This document shows, piece by piece, positions 51,672-60,716 of a stretch of DNA of 64,000 nt (position 1 is its first letter; every line of letters begins with the position of its first letter). The position numbers and the translations under genes are program-made. The stretch is from positions 62,001 through 126,000 of the forward strand of contig NZ_JAVYJB010000006.1 in assembly GCF_032490495.1 (NCBI RefSeq), in the 5' to 3' direction. The DNA comes from Pilosibacter fragilis (lineage in GTDB: Bacteria > Bacillota > Clostridia > Lachnospirales > Lachnospiraceae). Under the pieces are notes generated by a model. That model saw only the letters and a list, made by a program, of their open reading frames with translations. It was not told the origin of the DNA and did not search any database.

Positions 51672-51818
51672 TTAACGATATAAAGAATATCCGTACTTCA
51701 CTTTTCTGTAAATCTTCTGCGCGATCATGACCGGAATATAACCCGTGATCACGATGGTTGGAATACCGCCTACAATTGCAACAAGGATGATGAAAAGGAT
51801 CGAAAATAAATTAGCCAT
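51672..51818 (-). CDS. 48-residue membrane peptide
   Basis: ATG at 51816-51818 with GGGAGG eight bases upstream; a longer upstream extension in the same frame is not convincing. The peptide is MANLFSILFIILVAI-type: one long hydrophobic helix (about 3-33, including GGIPTIVITGYIPVMI), then a basic C-terminus (QKIYRKVKYGYS). Not recognised. Size and hydrophobicity recall KdpF or other small regulators of transporters, and it sits between a KdpDE-like pair and a SulP transporter, but has its own frame and ribosome site. Confidence 0.65.
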   Translation of the reverse strand: MANLFSILFIILVAIVGGIPTIVITGYIPVMIAQKIYRKVKYGYSLYR

Positions 51819-52180
51819 GATATAGACCTCCCAAACTCTTCTTTTAATCCACCCCGCTTTTGTTTCCTGCAAAGAATCTTTGCCAAATTTCTTTTTCGGG
51901 ATGTTTTTAATCTGACAGGATGAAATTTCTCTCCTGTTTTTAAGTCGAACCATATATATCACAGAATTTTTATCCCCGCTACCTTTTTACCTGCTTTTTA
52001 GCCGCCGCTTAATCGCTTATTTTTTCTCCTTAACACGAATTTTGCAAATAACATGTACAATATATTTCGTCAGGATTTTTGTAACTTTTGTATGTATTTT
52101 TCGCGTTTTGCGTCATCTTAACAGACTTTTTCAAAAATATCATTTAATTTTTGCAGTCTGGTCTTCCCTACAAACGCTAA

Positions 52181-52218
52181 AAAGAGCTGCTGACCCCCAT
52201 ATAGTCACACAGCTCTTT
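52181..52218 (-). terminator. Intrinsic terminator of the SulP gene
   Basis: Minus strand AAAGAGCTG / CAGCTCTTT followed by TT, about 40 bases after the stop. The 51820-52180 gap otherwise shows no gene. Confidence 0.8.
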
Positions 52219-52254
52219 TCAGCCTTGCGCAGAAAATCTGTCTCCGCGTTTTAT

Positions 52255-53997
52255 TTACTTCTCAAGCATCTTGTCCGCATGGTCAAGGGCTTCCTCAATA
52301 TTCCTGCAGAAATTTTCTCTTCCCACGAGATCCACGAATCCGGCTTTCTCCATCGCGCGCATCGGCTGCTCGTTGACATGGGACAGGATCAGGGTGACTC
52401 CGTTCTTTTTGCAGCGCTCGTAGAGGGCTGTCATGGAGTTCATGGCTGTGCTGTCGGCTGCCGGAACCGCACGCATGCGCAGGATCAGGCATCTTGTGCC
52501 TTCCCCCACTGTGATCTGGTTGATGCGGTCAGCCGCGCCGAAGAATAACGGTCCTGTGAGCTCGTAGACCGCAAGCTCCATCGGGATCTGGCGAAGCTCT
52601 GCCGGGTTGATCTCCTCTGCCGCCGCCTTCAGCTGCGCTTCCTCTACAGAAGGAATCGCATTTGCCTTTTTCGCGCCTTTGGCAGCTTCCTCTTCCTCGC
52701 GCTTCTGCTCCTCAAGTTCCTCCACATGGAGCCAGCTTCTGACTCCCATCTCGTCGCTCATACGCTTCATGAACAGCAGACAGGAAAGCACCATGCCCAC
52801 CTCGATGGCTACGACAAGGTCGAAGACTACCGTTAAGAAGAATGTGATCACAAGAACTGCGATATCGCTCTTCGGTGCCGTCTTTGCGAGTCTTGCGAAT
52901 GTTCTCCACTGGCACATGTTGTAGGCAACCATAAACAGGATCGCCGCGATGGTCGGCATCGGGATCCAGCTTGCGTACGGCATCAGGATCACAAGGATCA
53001 GAAGAAGGACGCCAGCATGGACCATTCCGGCTACCGGAGTGCGTCCGCCGTTCTTGATGTTTGCCGCTGTACGTGCGATCGCACCGGTTGCCGGGATTCC
53101 GCCAAATAAAGCAGAAACAATATTTCCTGCACCCTGGGCCACAAGCTCTGTGTTGGAGCGGTGCTTTCCGCCGATCATGCCGTCTGCAACGACGCAGGAA
53201 AGCAGGGACTCGATGGCTGCCAGGATTGCGATGGTGAAGGCATCCGATAAAGAGCCCTGAATCACGTCATAGCTGAACGCCGGCATATGGAACGCCGGGA
53301 GCGCGTTGCTGACGCTGTAGAGGTTGCCGATGGTGTTAACCTGTAATGGAAGGAATTTTACCATCACGATACCTGCGATGACTGCCACTAAGGATCCCGG
53401 GATCTTCTCCGTGATCATCGGCATCACGATGAGGATCGCAAGGCAGACAAGACCTACGATCACCGCATGAACATTCATGGTTCCGAAACCTGCGGCGAAA
53501 GCTTTTAACTTCTGCATGGTCTCGATGGTCTCCATGCCTGCCGGGTATGTGACACCGAAGAAATCCTTTAACTGTCCGATCACGATGGTCACCGCGATAC
53601 CGGAGGTGAATCCGGTGGTGATCGTAAACGGGATAAATTTGATCAAGGAACCAAGCTGACAGAATCCCATGATAACAAGGATGATACCTGCCAGGATCGT
53701 TGCGACTGCCAGACCTTCCACGCCGCTTCTCGCCACGATGCCGGCTACGATCGTAGCAAAGGCTGCTGTCGGACCTGCGATCTGTACCTGGCTGCCGCCT
53801 AAGAATGAGATCACGAAGCCTGCCGCGATGGCCGTGTAGATTCCCTGCTCCGGACCTACGCCGGACGCCAGTGCCAGCGCGATGGACAACGGAAGGGCAA
53901 TGATGGCTACGATGATACCTGCTACCACATCAGACATCAGCTGGGCACCGGAATACTTCTTCAATGTTGTGAACAACATTGGACGTATTTTTTCCAT
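52255..53997 (-). CDS. SulP-family anion transporter with STAS domain
   Basis: 580 residues from the ATG at 53995-53997 (AAGGAG about ten bases before). About 12-14 membrane helices (15-420) with the SulP signature PLSIALALASGVGPEQGIYTAI, followed by a Lys/Glu-rich linker (about 440-470) and a C-terminal STAS domain (about 480-580, with GAADRINQI and LRMRAVPAADSTAMNS). It probably moves sulfate, bicarbonate or a dicarboxylate; the substrate is not determinable. A strong promoter and a perfect 13-bp palindrome lie upstream. Confidence 0.94.
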   Translation of the reverse strand: MEKIRPMLFTTLKKYSGAQLMSDVVAGIIVAIIALPLSIALALASGVGPEQGIYTAIAAGFVISFLGGSQVQIAGPTAAFATIVAGIVARSGVEGLAVATILAGIILVIMGFCQLGSLIKFIPFTITTGFTSGIAVTIVIGQLKDFFGVTYPAGMETIETMQKLKAFAAGFGTMNVHAVIVGLVCLAILIVMPMITEKIPGSLVAVIAGIVMVKFLPLQVNTIGNLYSVSNALPAFHMPAFSYDVIQGSLSDAFTIAILAAIESLLSCVVADGMIGGKHRSNTELVAQGAGNIVSALFGGIPATGAIARTAANIKNGGRTPVAGMVHAGVLLLILVILMPYASWIPMPTIAAILFMVAYNMCQWRTFARLAKTAPKSDIAVLVITFFLTVVFDLVVAIEVGMVLSCLLFMKRMSDEMGVRSWLHVEELEEQKREEEEAAKGAKKANAIPSVEEAQLKAAAEEINPAELRQIPMELAVYELTGPLFFGAADRINQITVGEGTRCLILRMRAVPAADSTAMNSMTALYERCKKNGVTLILSHVNEQPMRAMEKAGFVDLVGRENFCRNIEEALDHADKMLEK

Positions 53998-54072
53998 ACT
54001 CAATATTCTCCTTTTTCTTACCTGTGTGTGTAAAAGTAACTGTCTGGTCCCGAAAAAAGACCACGAGTATTT

Positions 54073-54100
54073 ATTATACAGGAAAATATGAGACTGTCCA
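54073..54100 (-). promoter_or_regulatory. Sigma-A promoter of the SulP gene
   Basis: Minus strand: -35 TGGACA (54095-54100), 16-bp spacer, -10 TATAAT (54073-54078). Confidence 0.75.
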
Positions 54101-54129
54101 GTTTTTTCGAATTTTTAGCGGATATAGTT

Positions 54130-54161
54130 ATGAATTTAACATTTTTGCATGTTAAATTCAT
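54130..54161. promoter_or_regulatory. Perfect 13-bp operator-like palindrome upstream of the SulP promoter
   Basis: ATGAATTTAACAT / ATGTTAAATTCAT with a 6-nt spacer, about 30 bp upstream of the -35 box. Position and symmetry fit an activator or regulator binding site. Since the flanking gene ends at 54271, it is not part of a coding region. Confidence 0.6.
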
Positions 54162-54211
54162 ACTTAAATGCCCATTTTACGGAAATCACCACTGTTTTTC
54201 CGCAAAAAATC

Positions 54212-54246
54212 CCCCGCGCATACCTGCCTTACAGATACACACGGGG
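54212..54246 (-). terminator. Terminator after the symporter remnant
   Basis: Minus strand CCCCGTGTGTATCTGT / AGGTATGCGCGGGG followed by ATTTTTTG. Confidence 0.7.
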
Positions 54247-54270
54247 AATTTACGCTTCTTTGCAGCTATT

Positions 54271-54582
54271 TTATTTCTCTGCGCTTTCCTTGTTTGCTTT
54301 GCTGTCCAGAGTATTTAAACTCATATCATTGTAGTCATCCAGATTCAGATTTCCCATCATCTTATCTACAACAAGTGCATTCGTCAGGGAACCGGTGACG
54401 TTGATCATGGTTCTCGGCATGTCGATGATCGGGTCTATGGCTAAGATCGGACTGACCATACCGAACTGGGCGCCCATGCCGACACCGGAAAGTCCGACGG
54501 AAGCAGCCATGGTCGCTGTTCCAGGGATACCTGCGATTCCAAGGGAACCGATGGCGACAACAAAGATCGTCATCACGATCAT
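54271..54582 (-). pseudogene. C-terminal remnant of a dicarboxylate/amino acid:cation symporter
   Basis: 103 residues corresponding to the last two helices of DAACS (GltP/DctA) symporters: GSLGIAGIPGTATMAASVGLSG and AIDPIIDMPRTMINVTGSLTNALVVDK, the aspartate- and sodium-binding region. Frame can be traced a few codons upstream (FRRKKLWT) to a TGA. The N-terminal three quarters are absent, the trmO gene ends directly before it, and no ribosome site precedes the ATG. It keeps the original terminator. Confidence 0.75.
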
Positions 54583-54623
54583 TGTCCATAACTTTTTTCT
54601 TCTAAATCATTTTTCTGCACTGC

Positions 54624-55349
54624 TCAAACAGTACATTTCTCCACACTTTTCACATGGAGAACCTTCTCCGACACGGTAAACTTCACCTCATATCCGGCAA
54701 ATTCCATGCCATAAACCCGGTCCGGATCCTCCTGGTAGGACGGGCGGGGATCCTGGGCCAGAACTGCGCGGAGCGGATCCCGCTTTTCTTCCGGCAGGAA
54801 CTCCAGAAGTTTTTCCGGGATCTCCACCGCAAGCCCGTACTCTTTCGTCTGGTCCGTGAAGCCGCCCTTCGCTTCCGGGTGGCTGTCCGCAAAGGGGACG
54901 TAGGGCTTGATGTCAAAGACAGGCGTCCCATCCATCATGTCCGCCCCCGTGACAACTAAGACCGGAGCGCCGTTTTCCAGGTATTCCACTCTTTTAAGCT
55001 TCACGACGGAAAGTCCCAGGGGATTCGGACGGAACGGGGATCTCGTGGCAAACACACCGACTCTCATGTTTCCCCCGAGTCTCGGCGGACGCACCGTCGC
55101 TGACCAGTTTCCCGGCTTTCTGACGTTCTCCGAAAACTCCCAGATCAGCCAGAGATGGGAGAACTCTTCGATTCCCCGGATGGCCTCAGGATTGGAAAAT
55201 TCCGGCTCAAAGACGATCTTCGCCTCCAGATCACCCGTCAGGCCGCTCTGTCTCGGAATTCCGAATTTTGTCGGGAAATCCGTGTGGATATACGCCACCG
55301 GTCGGATCATATGGTCCGCGTTCTGATTTTCTTTTTTTCCTGCTGCCAT
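54624..55349 (-). CDS. trmO: tRNA (t6A37) N6-methyltransferase TrmO-like
   Basis: 241-residue SAM-dependent enzyme that methylates t6A37 of tRNA-Thr to m6t6A37. The TsaA/YaeB beta-barrel core opens IRPVAYIHTDFPTKFGIPRQ (about 15-34) and contains ATRSPFRPNPLGLSVVKL and DMMDGTPVFDIKPYVPF, all conserved in the family. The C-terminal extension (about 150-241) is typical of bacterial TrmO. Alone on its strand, 116 bp before the patatin stop. Confidence 0.93.
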   Translation of the reverse strand: MAAGKKENQNADHMIRPVAYIHTDFPTKFGIPRQSGLTGDLEAKIVFEPEFSNPEAIRGIEEFSHLWLIWEFSENVRKPGNWSATVRPPRLGGNMRVGVFATRSPFRPNPLGLSVVKLKRVEYLENGAPVLVVTGADMMDGTPVFDIKPYVPFADSHPEAKGGFTDQTKEYGLAVEIPEKLLEFLPEEKRDPLRAVLAQDPRPSYQEDPDRVYGMEFAGYEVKFTVSEKVLHVKSVEKCTV

Positions 55350-55464
55350 ATCTTTCTCCCCCTTATCAGTCTGTTTTCCACTCTGTCATCTGCCCATAAA
55401 GCAGACCGGGCGCTCCCGCATAATTATTTTTCTCTGGTGGCTTCACCATTTCATGACTGCTCCG

Positions 55465-56358
55465 TCACCCTTCTGATCCATCTGACGTTTCCAGCCATTT
55501 TCTCAGATCCGCCATCATCTTCTTCGCGTCCATGACACCGATCTGATATGTCTTTTCGATCTCCTCGGCGCTCTTGCAGATCCTCGGGATCGTAAGAGGA
55601 ACGCTCGGACGGATCACGAAAACTTCGCCCGCCCTTTCCAGCTTTTCGATATTACGGATACTCATGTTGTACTCGACAGCCCGGTTCTTAAGCGCCTCTG
55701 CGAACTTCGGGTATTTATGGTACACAATATCCGCCATCCAGGTATTTTCCGGCTTTTTCCGGTACCCTGAATCTCTCGTGAGGACCACAACATTGCGCTT
55801 ATATCCCAGTTTCCGGAATGTTTCCACCGGTACACTGTCCGTACATCCGCCGTCAAGCAGTTTTCTGCCGTCAAGCTCCACAAACTTTGACACATATGGA
55901 AGCGACGCTGATGCACGGATATAGTCGATATCACGTTTCATATCGTGAAGCTTCGCGTAGACCGGTTTTCCCTTCTCAACATCGCTGCAGACCGCGTAGA
56001 AATCGGTGTGTTCTTTATTTTTATTAAACATGTCATAATCATAAACATCCAAGATCTCTGGAAGTTCGTGGTAGCAGAAATCAGTATCCACAAAATTTCC
56101 TGTCCTGATCAGATTTTCGGTGCTCATAAACCGCTTGTCCGCACAGTATTTTTTATAATACCGGATACTTCTTCCCTTCTGTCCCGAAAGGAAACTGCAC
56201 CCATGAACCGCTCCCGCCGAAACGCCGATCACCCCGTCAAAGGTAAGGCCCTCATCCAGAAATACGTCCAGAACTCCCGCCGTGTATATGCCGCGCATAC
56301 CGCCCCCTTCCAGCACAAGTCCTGTTTTGTTCTTATTTCTTCCCATCTTCTGATTCAT
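55465..56358 (-). CDS. Patatin-like phospholipase
   Basis: 297-residue protein of the patatin family (bacterial YjjU/RssA-like group). Oxyanion loop GGGMRG (about 17-22), nucleophile elbow GVSAG (about 43-47) and catalytic Asp in LLDGGCTD (about 170) are present, so an active Ser-Asp dyad is expected. No signal peptide. It probably hydrolyses acyl lipids at the membrane face. The stop and the next gene are separated by more than 100 bp, so likely independent. Confidence 0.92.
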   Translation of the reverse strand: MNQKMGRNKNKTGLVLEGGGMRGIYTAGVLDVFLDEGLTFDGVIGVSAGAVHGCSFLSGQKGRSIRYYKKYCADKRFMSTENLIRTGNFVDTDFCYHELPEILDVYDYDMFNKNKEHTDFYAVCSDVEKGKPVYAKLHDMKRDIDYIRASASLPYVSKFVELDGRKLLDGGCTDSVPVETFRKLGYKRNVVVLTRDSGYRKKPENTWMADIVYHKYPKFAEALKNRAVEYNMSIRNIEKLERAGEVFVIRPSVPLTIPRICKSAEEIEKTYQIGVMDAKKMMADLRKWLETSDGSEG

Positions 56359-56445
56359 CTTAAAGTTCCTCCTTTCCTGCTCACTGTGACATGTCTTTGC
56401 TGGATCTTTCCACGAAAAGACGCGTCAAGTACGTATTTTACAATG

Positions 56446-56475
56446 AAAGCGGCTTTCCGTCAAGGAAGCCGCTTT
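56446..56475 (-). terminator. Intrinsic terminator of the hydrogenase gene
   Basis: Minus strand AAAGCGGCTTCC / GGAAAGCCGCTTT, about 65 bases after the stop. Confidence 0.75.
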
Positions 56476-56538
56476 TATTTGATAACTCTTTAATCTGTTG
56501 CTTTGCATTCTGAACCGGCAGAACAAGCTGCCACGCAC

Positions 56539-58062
56539 TTAGTCCACCAGTTTCTCCAGCTCGCTTACATATTCCGTCCTGTCGCTGGTCACATGACCGG
56601 CTTTCGCGGCATATAAGGAGACCGCCGTCTGGGATTTCTTCACCGGCTGCATCGTTCCGGCGCCTGCCACACACCCGCCCGGGCATGCCATTCCTTCCAA
56701 CAGGTATCCGTTGTACTTTCCTGCCTTGGCGAGCTGTAACAGCTTCTTGCACTCCTTTAAGCCCTCGGCGTTCGCCACCTTGATCTCCTTGTCCGGGTAC
56801 ATCTGGGCGATCACGTCCACCACGGATTTCGCGACGCCGCCGGCAACCGCGAAGTTTCTTCCGTCCCTGGATGCCGCGCTGACTCCGCCCTCATCCTCCG
56901 CGATATTCTCGATATCCACATGCTTCGCGTCAAAGATTCCCGCCATCTCCTCGAAGGTCAGGACGAAATCCACCTCACTCCGCACAGTTTTTCTCATAGC
57001 TTCCAGTTTTTTCGCCGCGCAGGGTCCGATAAAGACCACCTTCGCCTTCTCATGCTTCTTCTTGATGAGTCGCGCGGTGAGCGTCATCGGCGTCAGCGCC
57101 ATGGAGATACAGTTCGCGTAGTCCGGGAACAGTTTTTTCGCCATCATGGACCATGCCGGGCAGCAGGATGTCGCCATAAACGGCAGCTGTTCCGGAACTT
57201 CCTTCACAAAGTCCTCCGCCTCCTGCACCGCACAGAGATCCGCGCCGATGGCGACCTCAAAGACGTCCGCAAAGCCCAGGGCTTTCATGGCCGCCCTCAG
57301 CTTTCCAGGTGTTACCTTCGGGCCAAACTGACCGACAAATGCCGGTGCCACAGCGGCGTACACTCTCTCACCTGTCTGGATCGCGCGGATGACCTGGAAG
57401 ATCTGGGATTTGTCCGCAATGGCTCCGAACGGGCAGTTCACGAGGCACTGTCCGCATGAGACGCATTTGTCGTAGTTGATATCCGCCTTTCCGTTCTCGT
57501 CCGAGTGGATAGCATCCATGCCGCAGGCCGCCGCGCAGGGGCGCTCCTGGATGATGATGGCATGGTAGGCACAGACATTCGCGCACTGTCCGCACTTGAT
57601 GCACTTATCCGGGTCGATCCTGGATCTTCCGTTTGTGCGGTCCAGACTCACTGCGTCCTTCGGACACACCTCCACACATGGGTGGGCAAGGCAGCCCTGA
57701 CAGCCGTCTGTCACATAGACCCGCTTTTCCGGACACGCGTTACAGGCGAATTTGATCACATTGATGAGCGGCGGCGTGTAGTATGTCTCCGGCTTATCCG
57801 CCTCCTCGATCCCCTGGGATACCGGTGCCGGGTCCGATGCCCCGCGGTATGTAAGTCCCATGGCAAGACGGAGCCGCTCGCTCACGATCGCCCTCTCCAA
57901 AAAAACATCGTTCCTGAAATTTCCAACTTCTCCCGGAATGATCTTATAAGGAAGTTCCTCGATTCGTTTGTCCACCGGCCATTCCGTATGGTACGCCATT
58001 CTTGCTACTTCCCGGAAGATCCGGTGACGGATCTCCTGGATCCTTGTCTCTACACCTCTCAT
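56539..58062 (-). CDS. Monomeric [FeFe] hydrogenase (group B-like)
   Basis: 507 residues from the ATG at 58060-58062 (GGAGG seven bases before). The N-terminal part carries several cysteine motifs for iron-sulfur clusters (GCQGCLAHPCVEVCP, CIKCGQCANVCAY, CVSCGQCLVNCPF; about 120-212). The H-cluster motifs are TSCCPAW (about 298), FIGPCAAKK (about 345) and EGMACPGGC (about 456). The layout matches the group B enzymes of fermentative Clostridia, which evolve or sense hydrogen. No HydE, HydF or HydG maturase genes are in the window. Confidence 0.93.
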   Translation of the reverse strand: MRGVETRIQEIRHRIFREVARMAYHTEWPVDKRIEELPYKIIPGEVGNFRNDVFLERAIVSERLRLAMGLTYRGASDPAPVSQGIEEADKPETYYTPPLINVIKFACNACPEKRVYVTDGCQGCLAHPCVEVCPKDAVSLDRTNGRSRIDPDKCIKCGQCANVCAYHAIIIQERPCAAACGMDAIHSDENGKADINYDKCVSCGQCLVNCPFGAIADKSQIFQVIRAIQTGERVYAAVAPAFVGQFGPKVTPGKLRAAMKALGFADVFEVAIGADLCAVQEAEDFVKEVPEQLPFMATSCCPAWSMMAKKLFPDYANCISMALTPMTLTARLIKKKHEKAKVVFIGPCAAKKLEAMRKTVRSEVDFVLTFEEMAGIFDAKHVDIENIAEDEGGVSAASRDGRNFAVAGGVAKSVVDVIAQMYPDKEIKVANAEGLKECKKLLQLAKAGKYNGYLLEGMACPGGCVAGAGTMQPVKKSQTAVSLYAAKAGHVTSDRTEYVSELEKLVD

Positions 58063-58262
58063 ATGCTTTCCTCCAATCATGATCGTCCTCATGGATTTCT
58101 CTGTCTTGTTAAAAATATAACACTTATATTACGTTCATTCAAGCATAATTTTCTTTTTCATTCATGAATTTTTCCGCACCCTGCACAGTTTTTTTCATAA
58201 ACCAGCCCTCAGGATACAAAGCATTTGCATTTTATTTTATCTCATTCTATAATAAAAGTAGT

Positions 58263-58293
58263 TTGTAACTGCGAAGATCTACGGAACAGTTAC
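58263..58293 (+). repeat. Solo end of the dispersed repeat (D)
   Basis: TTGTAACTGCGAAGATCTAC then GGAACAGTTAC matches the right end of copy A (TTGTAACTGCGAAGAATCTTAGCAGTTA). It lies within the leader of the flavin reductase. Confidence 0.5.
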
Positions 58294-58324
58294 TGCAGTT
58301 TTATCATTGAAAGGAGATTTTTCC

Positions 58325-58831
58325 ATGGCATTCAAAGAAGCTGATATCAAAAGTCTGAATTTTAATCCCTTCACAAAGATCGGTTCTGAGTGGATGCTCA
58401 TCACCGCTGGCGACGAATCCGGCTGTAACACCATGACAGCAAGCTGGGGCGGTCTCGGCGTCCTCTGGGGCAAAAATGTTGCCACCTGCTATATCCGCCC
58501 GCAGCGCTACACAAAGAAATTCGTCGACGCGAACGATATCTTTACCCTGTCCTTCTACGGACCGGAGCACAAACAGGCACTCTCCATCTGCGGTTCCAAA
58601 TCCGGCCGTGACTGCGATAAGGTCAAAGAAGCCGGTCTGACCCCGTACTTTGTTGACGGTACAGCAGCTTTCGAGGAAGCAGACATGGTCTTCGTCTGCA
58701 AAAAGCTCTACGAGGATGAGATCCGCCCGGAGAACTTCATCGCAAAAGAAAACGATGAAAAATGGTATCCGGAGAAAGATTACCACACCGTTTATATCGC
58801 AGAGATCACAAAAGTTCTTGTGAGAGAATAA
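58325..58831 (+). CDS. Flavin reductase-family protein
   Basis: 168 residues from the ATG at 58325, with AAAGGAG upstream. FMN-binding split-barrel protein: SEWMLITAGDESGCNTMTASW (flavin-phosphate contact), VATCYIRPQRYTKKFV and the dimer part GRDCDKVKEAGLTP are characteristic of the flavin reductase family of anaerobes. Could reduce flavins or act as a small FMN redox protein; substrate not known. Followed by a perfect terminator. Confidence 0.9.
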   Translation: MAFKEADIKSLNFNPFTKIGSEWMLITAGDESGCNTMTASWGGLGVLWGKNVATCYIRPQRYTKKFVDANDIFTLSFYGPEHKQALSICGSKSGRDCDKVKEAGLTPYFVDGTAAFEEADMVFVCKKLYEDEIRPENFIAKENDEKWYPEKDYHTVYIAEITKVLVRE

Positions 58832-58921
58832 TTCTGCGTTTCCAGCCGGACGTGTGTGAGACTTGGCGCATAATTCCGGTCGGCACAAGCCGGTAGATTC
58901 CGATAATCTATATCAACATAA

Positions 58922-58958
58922 AAAGACCTGCAGATTTCATACATTTCTGCAGGTCTTT
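58922..58958 (+). terminator. Intrinsic terminator of the flavin reductase gene
   Basis: AAAGACCTGCAG / CTGCAGGTCTTT followed by TT. Confidence 0.85.
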
Positions 58959-59110
58959 TTCGTTTTATGCATTTATCATTTCCTTTATAACTTACAACCT
59001 GCTCTAAATAATTAACATAAAGTCCTTCACACGCAAAAGCAACCACGCTCTTATCTGTCAATACACATCCCCTCTTTTTTTATCTTCTTCCACTATTCTA
59101 TCCTCGAAAC

Positions 59111-60466
59111 TTATCCTACAGAAAGCAGCGAACACTTTTTTATAGTCCTGGCCAAAAGCCATACAACCATAATCAGTGAAAGTACATCGGCCACCGGCTG
59201 CGCCCATACCAGTCCAGTTCTTCCGAACATCGTTCCCATAAGATATACTGCCGGAATGTAAATCAATCCCTGGCGACTCACTGACACAATCAGGGAGGGC
59301 TTTGCTTGTCCCATCGCCTGAAGAGCATTAACAAGTACATAAAAGAGTCCAAACAGCCATCCGGTAGAAAGCAGGATGCGTGAAAACTCGATTCCGTACT
59401 CCAATGCGTTTTTATCTGTAAGGAATGCCGTTACGATTGGCCGGATAAATACCAGACAAACTGCCGTTACCGCAAAACAGATACAAAGTCCGAACACAGC
59501 CGCTGTCTTTAAAATAGAATAAAATCGTTTGCCGTTTCTTGCGCCGTAGCAAAAACCTAATAAGGGCTGTATTCCTTGTCCCAGACCAATTCCAATCAGT
59601 GATACTACCATTAACACCTTTGCTGAAACGCCATAAGCTGCCACTTCCATATCACCATATTGTGCCATCATGCTATTTATGATAATCTGTGAAACACTCA
59701 TTAACAGATTTGCCAGAGAGGCTGGAATGCCAATCGCCAGCACACCGGTTAAGATACCGTCCTTAACCGAAAAGTCCTTCATACGGATACTTAGTTTTGA
59801 TTTTCCTCTCCAAAAATAAATCAAATAAAACAGGGCTCCTATCACATTTCCAATAACCGTAGCAATGGCAGCTCCTTCCACGCCCCAGCCAAAACCGGTT
59901 ATCATAATCGGGTCTAAAACTACATTTGCCAGATTTCCCAACAAGGTTCCGCCCATAGCAATCGTGGACTCCCCCTCTGCCCGGATGATATTGGTATAGC
60001 AATTAGAAATCAGAGAAAACACTCCGCACCCAGCCACTATCATCAGATAGCTTCTGGTATAATGTTCTGTCTCAGGGCTTGTTCCCAGAAACACAAGGAT
60101 TTCATCCATAAAACTCCAGAAAAAGAGTGTGCAGCCAACTCCAACCGCTACACATGCCCACATGCAGAATGAGCAAACCTTCTTCGCGTACTCTGTTCGT
60201 CCCTCTCCCATGGCTCGGGAGATTACCGAAGTTCCTCCCATACCGAACAAGGTTCCCAAAGACATAAAAATCAGGAAAGCCGGTGTTGCCAGAGATACTG
60301 CTGCAATCATATAGTCATTTTTCGTCTGTGCGATGAAAAAAGTATCCGCCAGATTGTAAATCAAAACCATAATCATTGCCGCGATCGCCGGCACTGCATT
60401 TTGCAGGACTGCTTTTAAAACCGGCTGCTCATCATATGACGCCATTTTTACATTTCTTTTAGTCAT
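59111..60466 (-). CDS. MATE-family efflux transporter
   Basis: 451 residues from the ATG at 60464-60466 with GGAG upstream. Twelve membrane helices in two MatE halves (about 15-225 and 235-440). Seen are FGMGGTSVISRAMGEGRTEYAKK and the mirror motif GLGQGIQPLLGFCYGARNGKRF, typical of MATE proteins of the DinF/VmrA type. Exports cationic drugs or natural products using sodium or protons. A TetR-type gene is divergent, so the pump is probably inducible. Confidence 0.94.
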   Translation of the reverse strand: MTKRNVKMASYDEQPVLKAVLQNAVPAIAAMIMVLIYNLADTFFIAQTKNDYMIAAVSLATPAFLIFMSLGTLFGMGGTSVISRAMGEGRTEYAKKVCSFCMWACVAVGVGCTLFFWSFMDEILVFLGTSPETEHYTRSYLMIVAGCGVFSLISNCYTNIIRAEGESTIAMGGTLLGNLANVVLDPIMITGFGWGVEGAAIATVIGNVIGALFYLIYFWRGKSKLSIRMKDFSVKDGILTGVLAIGIPASLANLLMSVSQIIINSMMAQYGDMEVAAYGVSAKVLMVVSLIGIGLGQGIQPLLGFCYGARNGKRFYSILKTAAVFGLCICFAVTAVCLVFIRPIVTAFLTDKNALEYGIEFSRILLSTGWLFGLFYVLVNALQAMGQAKPSLIVSVSRQGLIYIPAVYLMGTMFGRTGLVWAQPVADVLSLIMVVWLLARTIKKCSLLSVG

Positions 60467-60638
60467 TCCAAACATCTCCAATCACATGATTCGATACAGA
60501 TTCCCTCTTTTCCGGGAACTTCTGTTTTTCTTTTATCATAAATGGCAGAAAAACAAGAAACAATCAGCAAAGAATGTGGATTGTAGTTTATCGAACATAT
60601 TTTCAAAACTGTACATTTATATATTTTTTTTAAATCTC

Positions 60639-60667
60639 TTGCTGCCATTATGAAAATTCTGTATAAT
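60639..60667 (+). promoter_or_regulatory. Sigma-A promoter of the TetR-type regulator
   Basis: -35 TTGCTG, 17-bp spacer, -10 TATAAT. The intergenic region with the MATE gene (60467-60716) is AT-rich and should hold the shared operator, which is not obvious by eye. Confidence 0.7.
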
Positions 60668-60716
60668 CTTGATGATAAATCATCTGCTTTTACGGATAAG
60701 ATAAAGTGAGGTCCTT

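Noticed and set aside
58792..59061. Minus-strand frame of 89 codons behind the flavin reductase
   Set aside because: It overlaps the flavin reductase end and runs through a perfect terminator hairpin; no ribosome site seen.
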